Assembly (NCBI GenBank): GCA_021234155.1
Contig: JAJEKV010000008.1
Span: 22,547,158 to 22,611,157, forward strand
Direction: 5' to 3'
Length of the DNA stretch: 64,000 nt
Source of the DNA: Isoetes taiwanensis
Lineage: Eukaryota; Streptophyta; Lycopodiopsida; Isoetales; Isoetaceae
Part shown: positions 23,261 to 35,739 of the stretch, piece by piece
How the letters are laid out: each line of letters starts with the position of its first letter
How positions within the stretch are numbered: the first letter of the stretch is position 1
Translations under genes and position numbers: made by a program
The notes under the pieces: generated by a model
Databases searched by the model: none
Told to the model about the DNA's origin: nothing
The model's input: the letters and a program-made list of their open reading frames with translations, nothing else

Positions 23261-23559
23261 TTAAGGATGGTGTAGAGGTGTAGATATAGACAATTTAAGT
23301 AATTGCAATGACCTTACTAGAAATAAAGGGCATGTTTCTGCCGTCACTAGTCTCATTGTTCAAATTTTGGTCGGGCAGAATATGCAAAGCTAGAACCATA
23401 TGGAGGTAGTAGGAAAAAGATATTGCAAGTAATCACCATAAATGAGATAATAGAATTACAGAATAGACCCTCTAATCCAGCATTTCCATGCGTGATAGTG
23501 GCTGGATTATAATATAATATGCCTCTGCCCTATTATTCATGAGTGACTTGCCAAGGCCG

Positions 23560-24335
23560 TCTCCTTCAGAAGAAGATACAACAGAGATTTTTGCCTGCAA
23601 ACTGGCCATGTATTAATATCAAGGCACCTTCTCTATCTGCTCCAAGTTCATGCACTTGATTGTAATAGTCATCAGCAACATAAGCCACAACATCTCCTCT
23701 AAACACAACCTCTCGCCATGTATCTGCCAGAATGTTGTAGGAAAGTATGCTGTGAGCATAAGAATCATAGTGTCCCCTTATTGTGACAAAATGAACCACA
23801 ATAGTCATCAGCAACATAAGCCACAACATCTCCTCTAAACACAACCTCTCGCCATGTATCTGCCAGAATGTTGTAGGAAAGTATGCTGTGAGCATAAGAA
23901 TCATAGTGTCCCCTTATTGTGACAAAATGAACCACCCCATTATGCCTTTGTTTTGGTACCATTCTGCAAATTTCCTTCACAGATCATCCCACCATCACTA
24001 CATTTGCTTTGTTTGTGCCCGCTACCGGACCAGCTTTCTACATCAGAATCATACACATGTGCCACAACAAAAGTGGTATCCCAGGCAGTCTGAATGCATT
24101 CACGGTGGCTCCTTTGGAAGCTCCCAATAAGAAATCACAACTACTTTATACCTAAGCCTTTTGTTGCATGATCCGGGGGAGAAACTTTTAGGGTTCTTAT
24201 CTACATGCAATGCAACTATACAAGCACTGAAATCAAGCCTGCAAGATGGAGCTTTGGGTAAGAATATAGGCGAACCGTAAGGGGATTCAGCGCCGGTTGC
24301 CAATTCAAAACCCGCCTCAACATCTTGAGCAAATG
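23560..24335 (-). pseudogene. F-box/kelch-like protein fragment (tentative)
   Basis: Minus-strand frames contain RYKVVVISYWELPKE (24120-24170), then in another frame AWDTTFVVAHVYDSDVESW (24035-24090), SDGGMICEGNL (23980-24015) and HFVTIRG followed by HSILSYNILADTWREV (23830-23930 and again 23700-23790). The order (a conserved YKVV strand, a YDS..SW blade, a GGMIC..NLY-type blade, then a YN...D.WREV blade) matches plant F-box/kelch proteins, substrate adaptors of SCF ubiquitin ligases. No F-box is visible, and stops and a 136-bp duplication (23664/23800) break it. An alternative is another beta-propeller protein. It abuts the cyclophilin fragment in the same orientation. Confidence 0.45.
23664..23935. 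repeat. Tandem duplication in kelch-like fragment, copy offset 136 bp
   Basis: The full 136 bp is repeated starting at 23664 and 23800. It duplicates the blade with SYNILADTWREV. Confidence 0.95.
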
Positions 24336-24339
24336 AACA

Positions 24340-24900
24340 AAGTATGTTTTCTGGGAAGCTCTCCATCATCAACAATTCTAACAAAGATAGTTTTGGGGGC
24401 TCCACCACAGTGCCTTGATCTCGATCTTAAAAACAAAGATCCATTCCATTGATAACCTTCCCAACAAAGAGTGATGAAGAATCGAGATCCATTAGTATTA
24501 GGTCCTCGTGATTTGCCATAGACAAGACACCAGGGGCGGTGTGCTAAGCTTAAAGTTTTCATCTCGCAAACTTGGCCCCATAGATAGATTCTCCTCCCTT
24601 CCATCTCCATGGGTAAAATCCCTCCTTGGATGATAAAACTAGGGATAATAATGATGAAGAATGTTTGCCTTTAAAATGCAAAGCCTTACCATCGGATCCC
24701 CGCAGAATGCCTGATCGAGAAAAAGCGCGAATCGAGAAAGGGACAGACCATCTCTTAGGATAGTCTTGCAAGTGTTCAGGGCAACCAAGACGTAACCAGC
24801 AGCAATGGCCAAAGCTATAAGGGAACCTCTGCAAAATGATCGCCATATCTCGGTATCGAGGAAACCCGTAAGGGGTACAACATTTTTTTGCACTTATGGC
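24340..24900 (-). pseudogene. Cyclophilin-type peptidyl-prolyl isomerase pseudogene
   Basis: Cyclophilins catalyse cis-trans isomerisation of Xaa-Pro bonds. On the minus strand, split over frames, are GKALHFKGK near 24685, a FIIQGG-type strand near 24630, GGESIYGAKFA (24570-24600), a LSMAN-type segment near 24515, GPNTNGSRFFIT (24465-24500) and VGKVINGMDL (24440-24465), in the family order. The catalytic-site neighbourhood (FHRIIP...QGGDFT) is degraded to FFIIIPSFIIQGG. Spacing from GKALHF to NGMDL is about that of a normal cyclophilin, with no intron visible, so a processed copy is possible. Frameshifts make it non-functional. Kelch-like sequence follows directly downstream. Confidence 0.7.
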
Positions 24901-27780
24901 TCCCGCCACGATTGGCTAGGCTGGACCGAGGAAGACTATGATGGCCAGACCATCGGTACAAGTTGCGTGATGCGCAGTAAATGCCCTAAATTAGCCGGTG
25001 CGGATCAGCATTTTTACATTTTGGAAAAACAGACCGAACCGAAGTCAAAGGGGATAGATCTTGATTTCCACATCAAAATAAGCCTTTGTGTGTGTGTGCC
25101 TTCGTTTTGTAAAATTTCGACCAGAGCCACCGCAATGTTACAGCCAAGCTCCAGAAGCAACCTCGGCTCCAGAAGGCCTAGCCCTAAATGCAACATACAG
25201 GAGTTGTTCACGAATTTTTTGACCTTAGATGCCCTAAAATGCTTTCCACGAGGCTTGCATGTTCAGCCCCTAAAATACAAAGAGGGCTTTTGTTGTGAGC
25301 CCTTGGATGTTGGACCATTCAAAAAGAAAAGCTAAATCAACGACTAAGAAATGGCGCACTCTAGATGTACGCATTAGTACATCCATTCGAATACGCCATG
25401 AAATCTTAGGAAACCCTTTGTCACAAGCGTACAAAAACACAAAGAAAACCCCCTGTTATTATGCTACATATTCTATTCTTATAGACAGTAATGAATATAT
25501 TTCTTAAAGGAAAATGGTGATAAATTTAATATTTGGATTAGTATATGCTGATTCCCATGCTAAAACCTTAAGGAAAACTATTGTTTTATTAATAATGTAT
25601 ATTATCCCTACTGAAATGACCCTCTTGAAATAGGAAGTCCAATACGTACAAAAAAATTACTAATTGCTCTCGCAAAAATATGAATGCGCAATTCCTCTTA
25701 GACTGGTTGTCTATGACGACAAAAATTGCCGAAAGAAGCTTCGAGATCAATGGCCTTTCTTGATTGAGTTCGAAAGTTCTTGTAAATCCGCTTTCTACTT
25801 TACTTGTAGTTGGATGTTTACGCTAGCTTTTTGTACTTTTCTTGCAACTAAATGTGGATAAAGTCCTTTCTAACAATACGCCTGAGCCTATGGATTCATG
25901 ATGCCGGCTAGGTGGTGCTGCATTTTCTTGAAGAAAATCTGATTCATAGTTTTCGACCAGTTTGGTACTACCAGTAGGTTCAAATTCTAACTCCAAGTGC
26001 ACCATGCCCCTGAAAGGACTTTTCAAAAACCCGCCAACATAAATTGAACAAATATAGACCTTGAAAAGTTTTGGGCGACATTAGCCCATGCCATTTTTAC
26101 TCATGAACTTTCGGAGGAATATAGTAGGGTGCATCATACTTGGAGTGCATGTAATAGTTAGTGTCAACCAATTAGTTTTGATATGTCTATTCCTACGCGT
26201 CGGATTTTTTTGCTTGAAGACAGATCTGTCAAGTGGCACTGCCACAACAAGCCATGTATTGCAGTGTATTAATTGTGGGATCAGAGAAAAAAATTCTAAT
26301 CCTTGCTGGCACACTAGAGAATAATACTTTCTAATATGTTTGTTTGGTAGCATGAACAATGCTGCTATGTTTATAGATATCCCATCTTCTTTTCCAAATA
26401 GGATGTATTATTTAAAGAATGCTGTCTGACATAAGGTGCTAGTATGCCTAATAAAAGCATTTTCTTGGTTCACATTGCATTTGCACAGGCTGGCGGCTAC
26501 CAGGTTTACATGTGAATTATTTTAGAAATGCAACGTCATTTACTACTACTAACACTACAATAGGGGAACTAGATGCAAAAGGATTGCCTTTTGCAAGCCA
26601 TGTGGTCCAAGAAAACAATCAAACATATTTATCTTGATCTTTTGCAAGGAACCCTCAATATTTTTGAAGATTTTTATGAAGAAAACATAGAATAGAATGT
26701 TGATTTTGGTATTGGAAAACTAGTTGGAGGTAGCTATGGAATGGATTACTGGCGAAATGGTAAGGCTTATCTTCTGGAATTGATGTAGAAGGAATTGATG
26801 CTACCCTAGCACTATACCATGATGTAATGCGAAGACTAGAACAAGATGCTCATTTTTGTTAAATTCATTTTGCTATAAACATAAATAAAGCCATCAATTG
26901 TTAAATGGCTCGTACAATATATCAACACCTTTTGCATTTATCAAGTGAACAACTTTCAAATATATAGATTGTAAGCTATTAAGAAACAATGACTATGCCT
27001 TGAAACTAAGAAGGAAGAAAATTTCAATAGAGTTCATGAATTGGCAACTTCATTAGAATCGACCCTTGCCATGAGAGGTGAGTAAAATCTTTACCGACTC
27101 ATGTAGACTGCTTGCCGACTCATGGCTAGTTTCAGCACTCCGTGCCTTCATCCTGGAAGGAAAATTGGAAGCCTGAAGGCCATATTAGGTGGAAATAATT
27201 CATCAGCGAGTAGCAAAATTTTAGAATAACTGTAATATGTGTGATGGCCTGCTCTTAAAATTTTGGCTGTACATGTATGGCCTTTTTAAGCGAACTTTAA
27301 CTGAAATGTTTATTCTCCTTAATAGTGACTAGAGACGGGGCACTATCTTTTCAATTAAATCCACCAAGTTTTCCAGCTGCGTTGATCAAGGTACTCCTTC
27401 ATATTTAACATTTAGCATAAGTTGCCTTCACATACTTGATGAGATGTCACTCGCCCAAAAGCCTAGCATACAAAGCCTATTTATGACATTATTACTGATG
27501 CTTTCAACTGATTTTTTCTGCAAGCCACAGAAAATGTACCATGGAGTACAAATGGACGCGAAGAAGCAACTTCTTTTGAGCTGAGTTTCTTTGTTATTAC
27601 TTGTAAGATAAGCATTTACGACTTCTATATGTATAGCCAAAAAATGAGACCCCGAGTTTTTTTATATATGGACATAACAGATATAGCCAGAGCAGGCTTC
27701 CAAATGGAATTTTACTCTGACGTGATCGAATATTAAACAAATATAAATAGATTTTGTTCCAAATGTTCAGGGTTATGGTT
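24901..27780. other. Region without recognised gene
   Basis: A 176-codon plus-strand frame spans 24805-25335 but overlaps the cyclophilin relic antisense, and its remainder has no recognisable domain. The rest is AT-rich with only short frames. I see no structured repeat here. Confidence 0.45.
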
Positions 27781-27879
27781 TTGAATTGATTGTCAAAAAC
27801 TTTGAACTATGATTTATGCCACTTCACCGTCCAGCCATGGAGGGCAACCCTCCGTGCGCAGCACCTTGTTTGTACTGAA

Positions 27880-28290
27880 ATTTTTAAGACATGTCGCATT
27901 GAGAAGCCGTACAACCCTGGAGTCTTATTTTCTTTTGGGGGAAATCCCCCGCCACAAAATAAGACATCCAAAACTATCCAATCAGAGGCTACCTTCGTCG
28001 AAAACTTAGGATGTCGCAAAGAAAAAGGGATTGATAGGAATCGCTGAACTGTAATCGCTAGACTGGAATCGATGGATTAGAATCGGCAGAATAGTTGAAC
28101 TCCCTGGAATCGAAGCATCACATCTATCTCTTCTTATATCAGAAGGCAAAAATGAAATGGATTAGAGCTCAAGTCGAAGTATGAAGAGGGTCGAAATTGG
28201 TTGAAGTTGGTCGAAATTGGACGCAGATCGATTTGCTGCTTGCTGCAGGTCGATTCTAACTGGTCGAAATTGTAGCAGGGCAGAAGCAAA
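27880..28290. repeat. Dispersed non-coding repeat, copy 1
   Basis: Begins with ATGTCGCATTGAGAAGCCGT, then a foldable block (27930-27973) whose outer arms GTCTTATTTT/AAAATAAGAC enclose an inner GGGGGAAATCCCCC hairpin. It ends in degenerate short repeats of GGTCGAAATTGG (28185-28275). A diverged copy with the same order lies at 28920-29440, so this is a repeat family. No coding potential. Confidence 0.6.
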
Positions 28291-28919
28291 ACACATTAGG
28301 TCAATTTTTTCAGCAGGCATATCTTTAAAATAGAAAGTCTTTGTCACTAATTTAAAATGACAACTGGTTTTCTCAGCATCTGCTCCCATTTTTAATCCTG
28401 ATGCTTGGCTGAGCAGAAGTTAGAAGCTCCAATTTGGGGTCTCGGAAGTCTTGAATGCGATTTCTGGGTTGCAGGCTTTTCGGATCAATGAATCTGGAGT
28501 GTACAAGCGGATTTCTGACGATTTGGAAGGTTCCATTCCAACTCATCTTGTATCATCTAGCTGTATTTGCGGGATTACAGACATTACAGGCAAGGAAGGA
28601 AGCTATGATAAATGAAGATGTATTTCATGCTTGCTAGATATGTTGCTTCATCACGCAATTGGTATCACGCCTCTCTATGACAAACATGCAAAGAAAACCA
28701 CGAAGAGATTGATAGTGGAAAAGCAGATTTTTTGAGACATGTCTTATATTATAAGCCACCTCTTATAATGGAGCCGTGGGAAACTATTTTTTTTTTAAAC
28801 ATGTCACAAGAATGACCTCAAATGTTGTCTTATGCCCTTTTTCCACTACATTGATGTCTTAAATTTATCAAAAGATGATTGGGCCACATAAGCAAATAAG
28901 ACATCATAGTTTTTCCACC

Positions 28920-29440
28920 TGAAACTTTTTAGACATATCTTATATGGATGTCGTACAACTTCGGTGTCTCATTTTCTTCCAGGGAAACACCCCGCCGTAA
29001 AACAATGAGAGGCTTTCTCTGCCGTAATTCATGGATGTCGCAAAAAAAGAAGAAATGGAAGCATCGAAGCATTTAACCGCTGCAATTGCAATCAGACCTG
29101 TAATCCATTGATGGCGAATCAATTTCCTGGCAAATATGAAAGGCCAAAAACCCCTGTTTAGTAGACGAAGGCAAAAGCCCCTATTTGGTAGAGGAAGACG
29201 GGTCTCCGGTGCTTTTGCAGATCGGATTTTCAACAGGTTGAATTTGCTAGACCTATTTTAAGGTCGAAATTGCTGCAGATCGAATCTGCCGAGCCCGAAA
29301 TTGAAGCAGGGCTTGTCGAAAAAGGAAGAGCAGGCCATATCAAGTTTGCTGAGGTCATTGAAGCAGGTCAAAATTGAAGCAAAAACGACAGGTCGAAAGC
29401 ATGAGAGGTCGAAACTGAAATAGCAGGACAGGTCGAAGTT
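28920..29440. repeat. Dispersed non-coding repeat, copy 2
   Basis: Repeats the copy-1 order in diverged form: ATGTCGTACAACTTCGG, GTCTCATTTTCTTCC, GGGAAACACCCCGCCG, TTCATGGATGTCGCAAA, then many AGGTCGAAA-type units to 29440. Runs of AGACATGTCTTAT and GTGGAAAA words occur on either side (28680-28740, 29490-29720) and may be element termini, but I could not delimit them. Confidence 0.55.
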
Positions 29441-30179
29441 AAAATTTTTCTTTTCGTTCTTTGAAATTTTAGTTTTCATAGCTTTCAATTACGTCCAATT
29501 TTGCGTAGTGGAAAACCCTGATTATAAGACAGTCTTATGATAATATTGCATGCTTTATTTTAAAGCAAAGGAAAACTGATTTTTTAAAGACATGTCTTAT
29601 GTATGACATAGAGCCCAAAACGTTGTCTTATAATAATGTGACAGTCATAAAATAAGATTGTTGTGGAAAAGGGGTCTTATAATTATAAGATAGCCATATT
29701 TTAAGCCAACCGTGGAAAAAGGGCCTTAGAGCTTCGAATCCCTAGAAAGCTGCATACAGCTTGGAATCCCTGAAAATACATCAGCAATACCCTGAAAGTG
29801 TCTATGTTCTTCCCGTTTCCAAAACTAGCTAGAAATGTTTCCTTTCTTGAACCATTGCAACAGAACCCATCCAAATCACTCTAAAATAGAAATTTGATCT
29901 TCAAAATGCAATTAAGCTGCTCACTATACAATACATGCCAGGAATCATAGTCCAACCATGCGAGAAAAGCCCTCCGCAATACGAAACGAATTGTGCAAAT
30001 TTTATAAGAGCCCTTCTTTCCTCCAGTATGGAAATAGGATTCAAAATTCCTTCGAATTCAAAGTAACTATAAAAATCCCTTTTATCCCAAAACTAATAGT
30101 ACATCCTAAAGGTGAGTACCACATGTCCAATTGAAAACTAACAATCGGAGAAAGTGGTTGAAGATAGTTTTACCCTGGT

Positions 30180-30815
30180 TTCGGGGATCCCGGAGGAGAA
30201 AATATCGGCCTTTGGTATCCCCACCAGTTTGCAACGGAACTCATTTGGAGCCCTTCCTTTTCACGGTACTGACACATGTGAGGGGCCCTGCTACAATCTC
30301 GGCTCCGCTTGGTAATCCCAACCTCCGGAATCATTAACCTGTGATCCTGGCCCCTGGGTCCATGTTGTGGCAGATAACGGTGCCAGAATCAGCCACCGTA
30401 ATCCCGCCATCTGGGATCTACATCGGCCAAAAATGATTCCATCCTTCGGGATTACATGCAGACAATCGATATTATCCAATATCGGTTACATTATCCCCGC
30501 TTCCGGATCACCACCGTCGATATCGGGGGATCAGAGAATATGTTGGTTTCCAGAATCCCCCCGAAAGACATACCGATGATCCTCCCCTCTGAGATCCCCA
30601 CGCACGGCTGATAATGGGAATGATATTGGCCAGTAGTAAGATCCCTACCTCTGGGATCCCCATGTACTTTATCTCTGAATCGATTCCATATCAACGGTGT
30701 AGAAGGGGCGTAGACCGTAACGAATGGCCTAGTTTGAACATGACAGGCCATGCATGGTCCAGCAATTAGCATTTTGACACATGTGAGGTTCGAAACCACC
30801 CTTTGGGATCCCCAC
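30180..30815. repeat. Array of short GATCCC/GGGATC imperfect palindromes
   Basis: About nine imperfect palindromes of 20-26 bp recur at 40-150 bp intervals, for example GTAATCCCGCCATCTGGGAT (30395), ATTATCCCCGCTTCCGGATC (30489), GATCCTCCCCTCTGAGATCC (30579), AGATCCCTACCTCTGGGATC (30639) and a half at TTTGGGATCCCCA (30800). The cores follow RATCCC-N(4-8)-GGGATC. Intervening sequence is not conserved. No coding signal. Confidence 0.65.
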
Positions 30816-31085
30816 TATAATCGTCTAGAATGGCTCTACATTGCTACATGTCAAGACCGATTTGAGAAGCACCTAGGCGGCTATGGACAATCTGGAGCTG
30901 GAGGAGAAGATAGCACAGGTACTGATCTAGTTAAGATTCCTTTTAGCAAGTCTATATTATAGATCTGAGCTTTCATTTAAGTTGCGAGCTGAAATACAAC
31001 AACAATTACCCCCTAATGGCTTATCCGACTATAGTAACCTCCACTGGTTCCTAAAGAGCATCAAGTTCCCACACTTCATGGAGGT

Positions 31086-32290
31086 GGACAAATGCTAGTC
31101 TCGACCTGCCGCTTTCCAACGCACCAAGGTCAAGACTTCAAACTTAAAGAGCAAAGAAGTTGTGTGACACCTTGCAATTTCTACGTAAGGCATTGTAATT
31201 GCGAGAGGGTGCTAAGGAGACCAAACAAGGATTCTTATTTCACTATGAAGAGGTATGCATTATTGAAACTCTATCCTCGAGTTTGGTTGTGTTGCCTTGT
31301 TTGTATATGAAAAATTATTCTATTGGTTTCAAAGAGGGCAATAAGATTTGAAGGCAGTTCTATGTATTAGCTTGCATTTTTTGATGTAACTTTCATTCAT
31401 AGATGTACATGCACTACTTCCATCCACTAAATTTCAATGCTTAATACAGATATTGGTGCACATATTGTCCCCAAGACAAGATATCAAACACTCATGTGGT
31501 TGCTGATGGACCACCCCAACCTGGCAGACGCAGGAAAAGAGTTGAGAGGGGAGAGAGTATACGCAGGGGTTGCCAATCCATTTTACCATTAGGCAATTCT
31601 ACCTTCTTCCAGATTCTTCACAAGTTACCTATTATGGATTTGATCATAAGAATCTCCAAGGCGAGCCTTGCCATGGTAAATTGGTTGATCATCAAAAGGA
31701 ATCGGATTCAAGTTAGCACCTTGGATCTCCTAGGAATTGATGGAGTAGGTTAGAGAAAATCTCGTGCATTGGCATACACCACTAATGTTATAAACATGCA
31801 TGCAGAGTGTGGTTTTGGAAGTTACATGAAGACCTCCCCAGTAGCATCAACATGTAGGTGCAACAACATCAAGAGTCTGTGTTCTTGTATTAACAAAGTG
31901 AATTGTTTCAATTGGAGTCATAACTCCAATCTAAAGAGAGTCGATGCCGAGGTTTGGCAAAAATAGGACCATTTGTATGGATGCTACCTTCAAAACTAAG
32001 GATAAGAGGTACACTACCTTACTTCAAAAGCTAGGGTTCAATTCAATCGTAAATTCAACTAACTTCTTGGTTTCTATTATGCAGGTTCCGTCCTTTTACA
32101 CTCATTGCATTCGATGACCATTGCAATGGCTTGCCCATTGGCCTACATTATAACCAATTCTTAAAAAACTAGAGCTATAACTAGGTGGTTGAAAGCAATA
32201 AAGGATTCATTCATGGATGATCCGGATTGGCATCTTTCTTTCATCATTACTGATGGCGCTCATGCTGAAATAAAGGTCGTGAAAAATGTA
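31086..32290 (+). pseudogene. MULE-type (Mutator-like) transposase, decayed
   Basis: Mutator-like transposases are DDE enzymes that mobilise Mutator elements. Broken plus-strand frames carry a RGCQ-centred zinc-type region followed by LPDSSQVTYYGFDHKN and GEPCHGKLVDH (31565-31690). IGPFVWMLPSK (31960-32000) corresponds to the CMDATFKT strand holding the first catalytic Asp, here degraded. TLIAFDDHCNGLPI and MACPLAYIITNS (32095-32160), then TRWLKAIKDSFMDDPDWHLS, FIITDGAHAEIKVVKN (32180-32288) correspond to the second catalytic Asp region. A splice-donor-like GTAAGT follows at 32289. Several stops and frame changes make it inactive. Terminal inverted repeats were not found. Confidence 0.7.
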
Positions 32291-32539
32291 AGTTTTTATG
32301 CAATTTATCTCCCTTACATTTTCTTATGGGGATTAACACCATGGACTAACATAATTTACTCAATTTACATAATGCCTCTATCTCAACTTCCTTCCAACTC
32401 TTCTTTGGTTCTTTCACTTCCCTTTTGCCCAATTATGCTTAGACTGCCCTCCAAGAGAGACTTATTACCTCAACCGCTGGGGGTCACTAGTTTCATCATT
32501 TATTTGTTTAAAATCACACTTTCAAATTTTTTGACGGTA

Positions 32540-33130
32540 GTTGTTGATGAAATCGCATCATATATATCGTCACTTGTAGCATCACTAATAACAACAGTTG
32601 TAGTATCACATTTTATCGCATTGTAGTGGCATAATAGTATTATTTGTAGCATCATCTATAGCTACAGTTACAATAACATGCATTTTGTCTTTGTGGTGCT
32701 ATAATAGTATCAGCTATAGGATCACGTATATTGCAATAATTAAATCATTCATAATGTCACCACCAGCACTATAATAATGTCAGCTATAGCATCATCTCTA
32801 TTGCTATAATTAAATGACTCATAACGACAACACTAAGCGTCATCCTTTGTATCATCCCTTCTATCATGATTAGTATCAGATGTAGCATCATTAACAGTGG
32901 CACATATAATACCACGTGGAGGTTATGATTGTATCATTGTTAACATCAAGTATAATGTCACGTGTTGTTACAAGTTAGACCGTAATTGTATCAAATATAA
33001 TTTCACATGTTCTACCACCTACAACACTATCTATAAGGCCAATTTTATCTTATCCATAAACTTAAAGCGTCACGCCACACAACATAATGTCGAGGATTTC
33101 ACCTCTAGTACCATTTTGTACGTGATTTGC
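32540..33130. repeat. Degenerate ATCAT/GTAGCATCA-rich repeat region
   Basis: Words such as TAGCATCATC, TATCACATTTTATC, TATAATTAAAT(G)ACTCATAA and TCACGTA recur irregularly, with two related ~65-bp stretches near 32710 and 32775. Old tandem repetition is likely. No gene is seen. Confidence 0.4.
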
Positions 33131-34035
33131 GTTATTTATTAAGGCATTGATTATTTCTACAATATTATCCAACAGTTTTGTAGGTTTGGTGAAACCCTCG
33201 CTCTAGCGGGAGAAATCAGAAAAAATGACCCTAGTAAACTTTGGTGTCTTCTTTTTGAAAAGTTAAGAATATTATTTGCCACTAGGCATAACACTACCGT
33301 TCCATCCTTGTGGTGCAGCACAACTTATCTCTAGTTGTAATGTGGTATGTAATCAATCTTCATACAACATCGACAAATGTAATGTGGTACTATGTTAAAA
33401 ATGATCAAAAAAAGTGGGTGACATTGCATTATCTTTTGTAGTTCATGAACTTGTTGCAAGATGCTTGTGCATATATATGCTGATGTGGCTTATCATTCCT
33501 GTATGAGCAATTCCAATTTTGTCTTACGATAGTATGTTGAGTGATGTCTCTCTGTGAAACATGCAAATAATACAGAGGGTGGTAATTTTTGCGGTATTTG
33601 AGACTACAATGTAAAGTTAGTAGAATTCTTTCTCTAGTTCCAAAGGAAATGCATTGTTCAAGCTAATTTGGATTTGATTCTAGTTCATTTGTATGCTTTG
33701 GGACTGGATTTCTTAATTTGGTGGCAAGTTCTAGCTCTGTTGTTGGGCTGGACTTTTAATGAGTATCATTGTGAGTTGCCCATCTGGTCGAACACACTTT
33801 TGTTGTGTCTATTAAATACTAAGATCCATCTATTATAACCTAAATGTTTGGCCTATTGCATGTTTGGGGATGGCATTTTTCTAATAACCAGACATTCTCA
33901 TGGGTGAAAACTTGACTCTGCAGCAACTTGAAAACAATGTTGCGTACAGCAGGTACCAGAAGCTAGTGAGCATCGAAATAATTGGGGAATGTACAGATAT
34001 GGTTGGGTCATTACCTGGAATAAGAAAATCGAAAA
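33131..34035. other. Region without recognised gene
   Basis: Ordinary AT-rich sequence. No protein family, repeat structure or RNA motif recognised. Confidence 0.45.
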
Positions 34036-34041
34036 TAGAAT

Positions 34042-34233
34042 AGGGACTAAGGGTCTATATGAGACTGGCTCATTAAAATTCAAACGTGGATTGCAATGGC
34101 AATTTATGACGACATTTGGGAGCACAATGGATGTCTTAGGGACTAAGGGTCTATGTCAGACTAGCTCATTAAAATTGGAAACATCGATTGCAATGGCAGC
34201 TTATGGGGACATTTGGAAGCACAATGGATGTCA
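34042..34233. repeat. Diverged 96-bp tandem pair
   Basis: AGGGACTAAGGGTCTAT starts at 34042 and 34138, and the ~96-bp units differ at many positions. Both are open on the plus strand (AMAAYGDIWKHNG-like ends). The downstream frame to 34442 (RELTISWCYDLVRSTCVVLH) is unrecognised and could be a transposon exon. Confidence 0.5.
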
Positions 34234-34442
34234 TTAAAGATAAGGACTTATTTAGATTTATAGAAGCATTCAAAACTCATTTTGAAATAAGTGATTTTTC
34301 ACTAAGAGAAAGGGAATTGACAATCAGTTGGTGTTACGATTTGGTTAGATCTACATGTGTTGTGCTACATGGGCTAGCATATACAATATGTAATTCTAAA
34401 GAAATCAGCACCAGAGTATTGGAATGGGAAGACTCTTTATAA

Positions 34443-35540
34443 AGACGATAGTAGCTTATAAGAAAATTTAGCTGATCAAAACGTGAAATACATAGTCTTG
34501 TGCTTGTATTGTTTATTTCTTCAATGTGATGCGTCTTTCTTCTAGTTTTACTTTCAACTCTTAACCTAAATCATTCGACTTTTTCATTTTCATTTTCTCA
34601 TTGCCCTTTCAATACAACTCCATGAGGGCAAATACCTTGTTTTACTAGCATATTTTGAGAGTTAATGAGGCATCTGCTGTTGAGGCATCAGTTTTACTAG
34701 CTGCATTTTGGGAGTTAATGAGGCTTATATCTACTAAGGCTTGGGTCTCTACCCCCCTTTCCAATACACAAGAGTGCGAACAGATCATATATCATAGAAC
34801 CATATGAGTCAAAATAACAGAATATCACATAAATCTAACCTAAACGTACATAGTTAGGATTCATTAATCAGTTCTTGGCATCTATGGTTTAGAGAGGGAC
34901 AAGAATGGTTAATGGCTGGTCTAAGAATCAAACAAGGTAGGTGGCACTTACCAGATCCTTGGCTGCCAGGCATTCCTCCTCTGAAAGTGTCCCTGGTAGT
35001 GATCGAAGCGGCTGCTGGCAGACTCGTGGTTACTGAAGGCGACCTACTGGGTGTGAATCCCAAGGTAGCTGAGACATCCGCTACTGGAGGGCGATCTGCT
35101 GCTACTGGACGCTAATCACGAGGTAGCCAAAGGGGGCGCGCTTTATGGTAGCCCCTTTTATAGAAAGGGCACTTTTTAGGGTACTCTTTTAGGGTTGGGA
35201 AGGAAAGGTACTCTTTTATAGAAAGGGCACTTTTTAGGGTACTCTTTTAGGGTTGGGCATCTTCAACTTCTCAAGTCGTTGTTTCTTCTTCGTCTCAGTA
35301 GTTTCCTTTTCTCTTCCTCTTGAACCCACCCCCCTCTCCTTTTTAATTATGTATAATTAATTTATTCTCTCCTTCTCTCTCAATTTATGTTATGTTTATT
35401 GTTTCGTGTGGCACGTGTAACCAGCCTATCTTATCTCATGTATATGTTTTAGTGTTTATGTTGTGCAGGGATTCAGTTCACATGCGCTTTCAGGCTTCGT
35501 CGATATATATATATTTTGGGAACCGTTGTAGTATCCCGAT
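34443..35540. other. Non-coding region with short repeats
   Basis: Contains a ~51-bp offset pair (TTTTACTAGC...GAGTTAATGAGGC near 34640 and 34691) and a 58-bp tandem pair starting at 35161 and 35219 (TAGAAAGGGCACTTTTTAGG). No gene recognised. Confidence 0.5.
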
Positions 35541-35553
35541 AATTATCCAAGCC

Positions 35554-35636
35554 CCTTGCTGAGGGCTTATCATTAGAGTTTTTTCTCGAAAACCCAGAGC
35601 GGGGTTTTTTAATCCCGATGACAAGCCTTCAGCAGG
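35554..35636. repeat. Nested hairpin element, copy 1
   Basis: Outer arms CCTTGCTGAGGGCTTATCAT (35554-35573) and GATGACAAGCCTTCAGCAGG (35617-35636) are near-perfect complements. The core carries CTCGAAAACCC and GGGGTTTTTTAATC, which form an inner hairpin. The core is shared with the elements at 37385 and 39720 in the opposite orientation, but the outer arms are not. The minus strand is open through the element (GLKNPALGFREKTL). Confidence 0.75.
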
Positions 35637-35739
35637 TACATCATCCAACATCTTATCATACTTTGTTATTTTAACAACTTCATCGAGGAGTTTTTTTAGC
35701 TGCATAGTTGTAATACTTTATAATTAGCTTTTTGGGTAG

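Noticed and set aside
24805-25335. 176-codon plus-strand ORF as a gene
   Set aside because: Its first part is antisense to the cyclophilin relic, and the remainder shows no domain or conserved composition.
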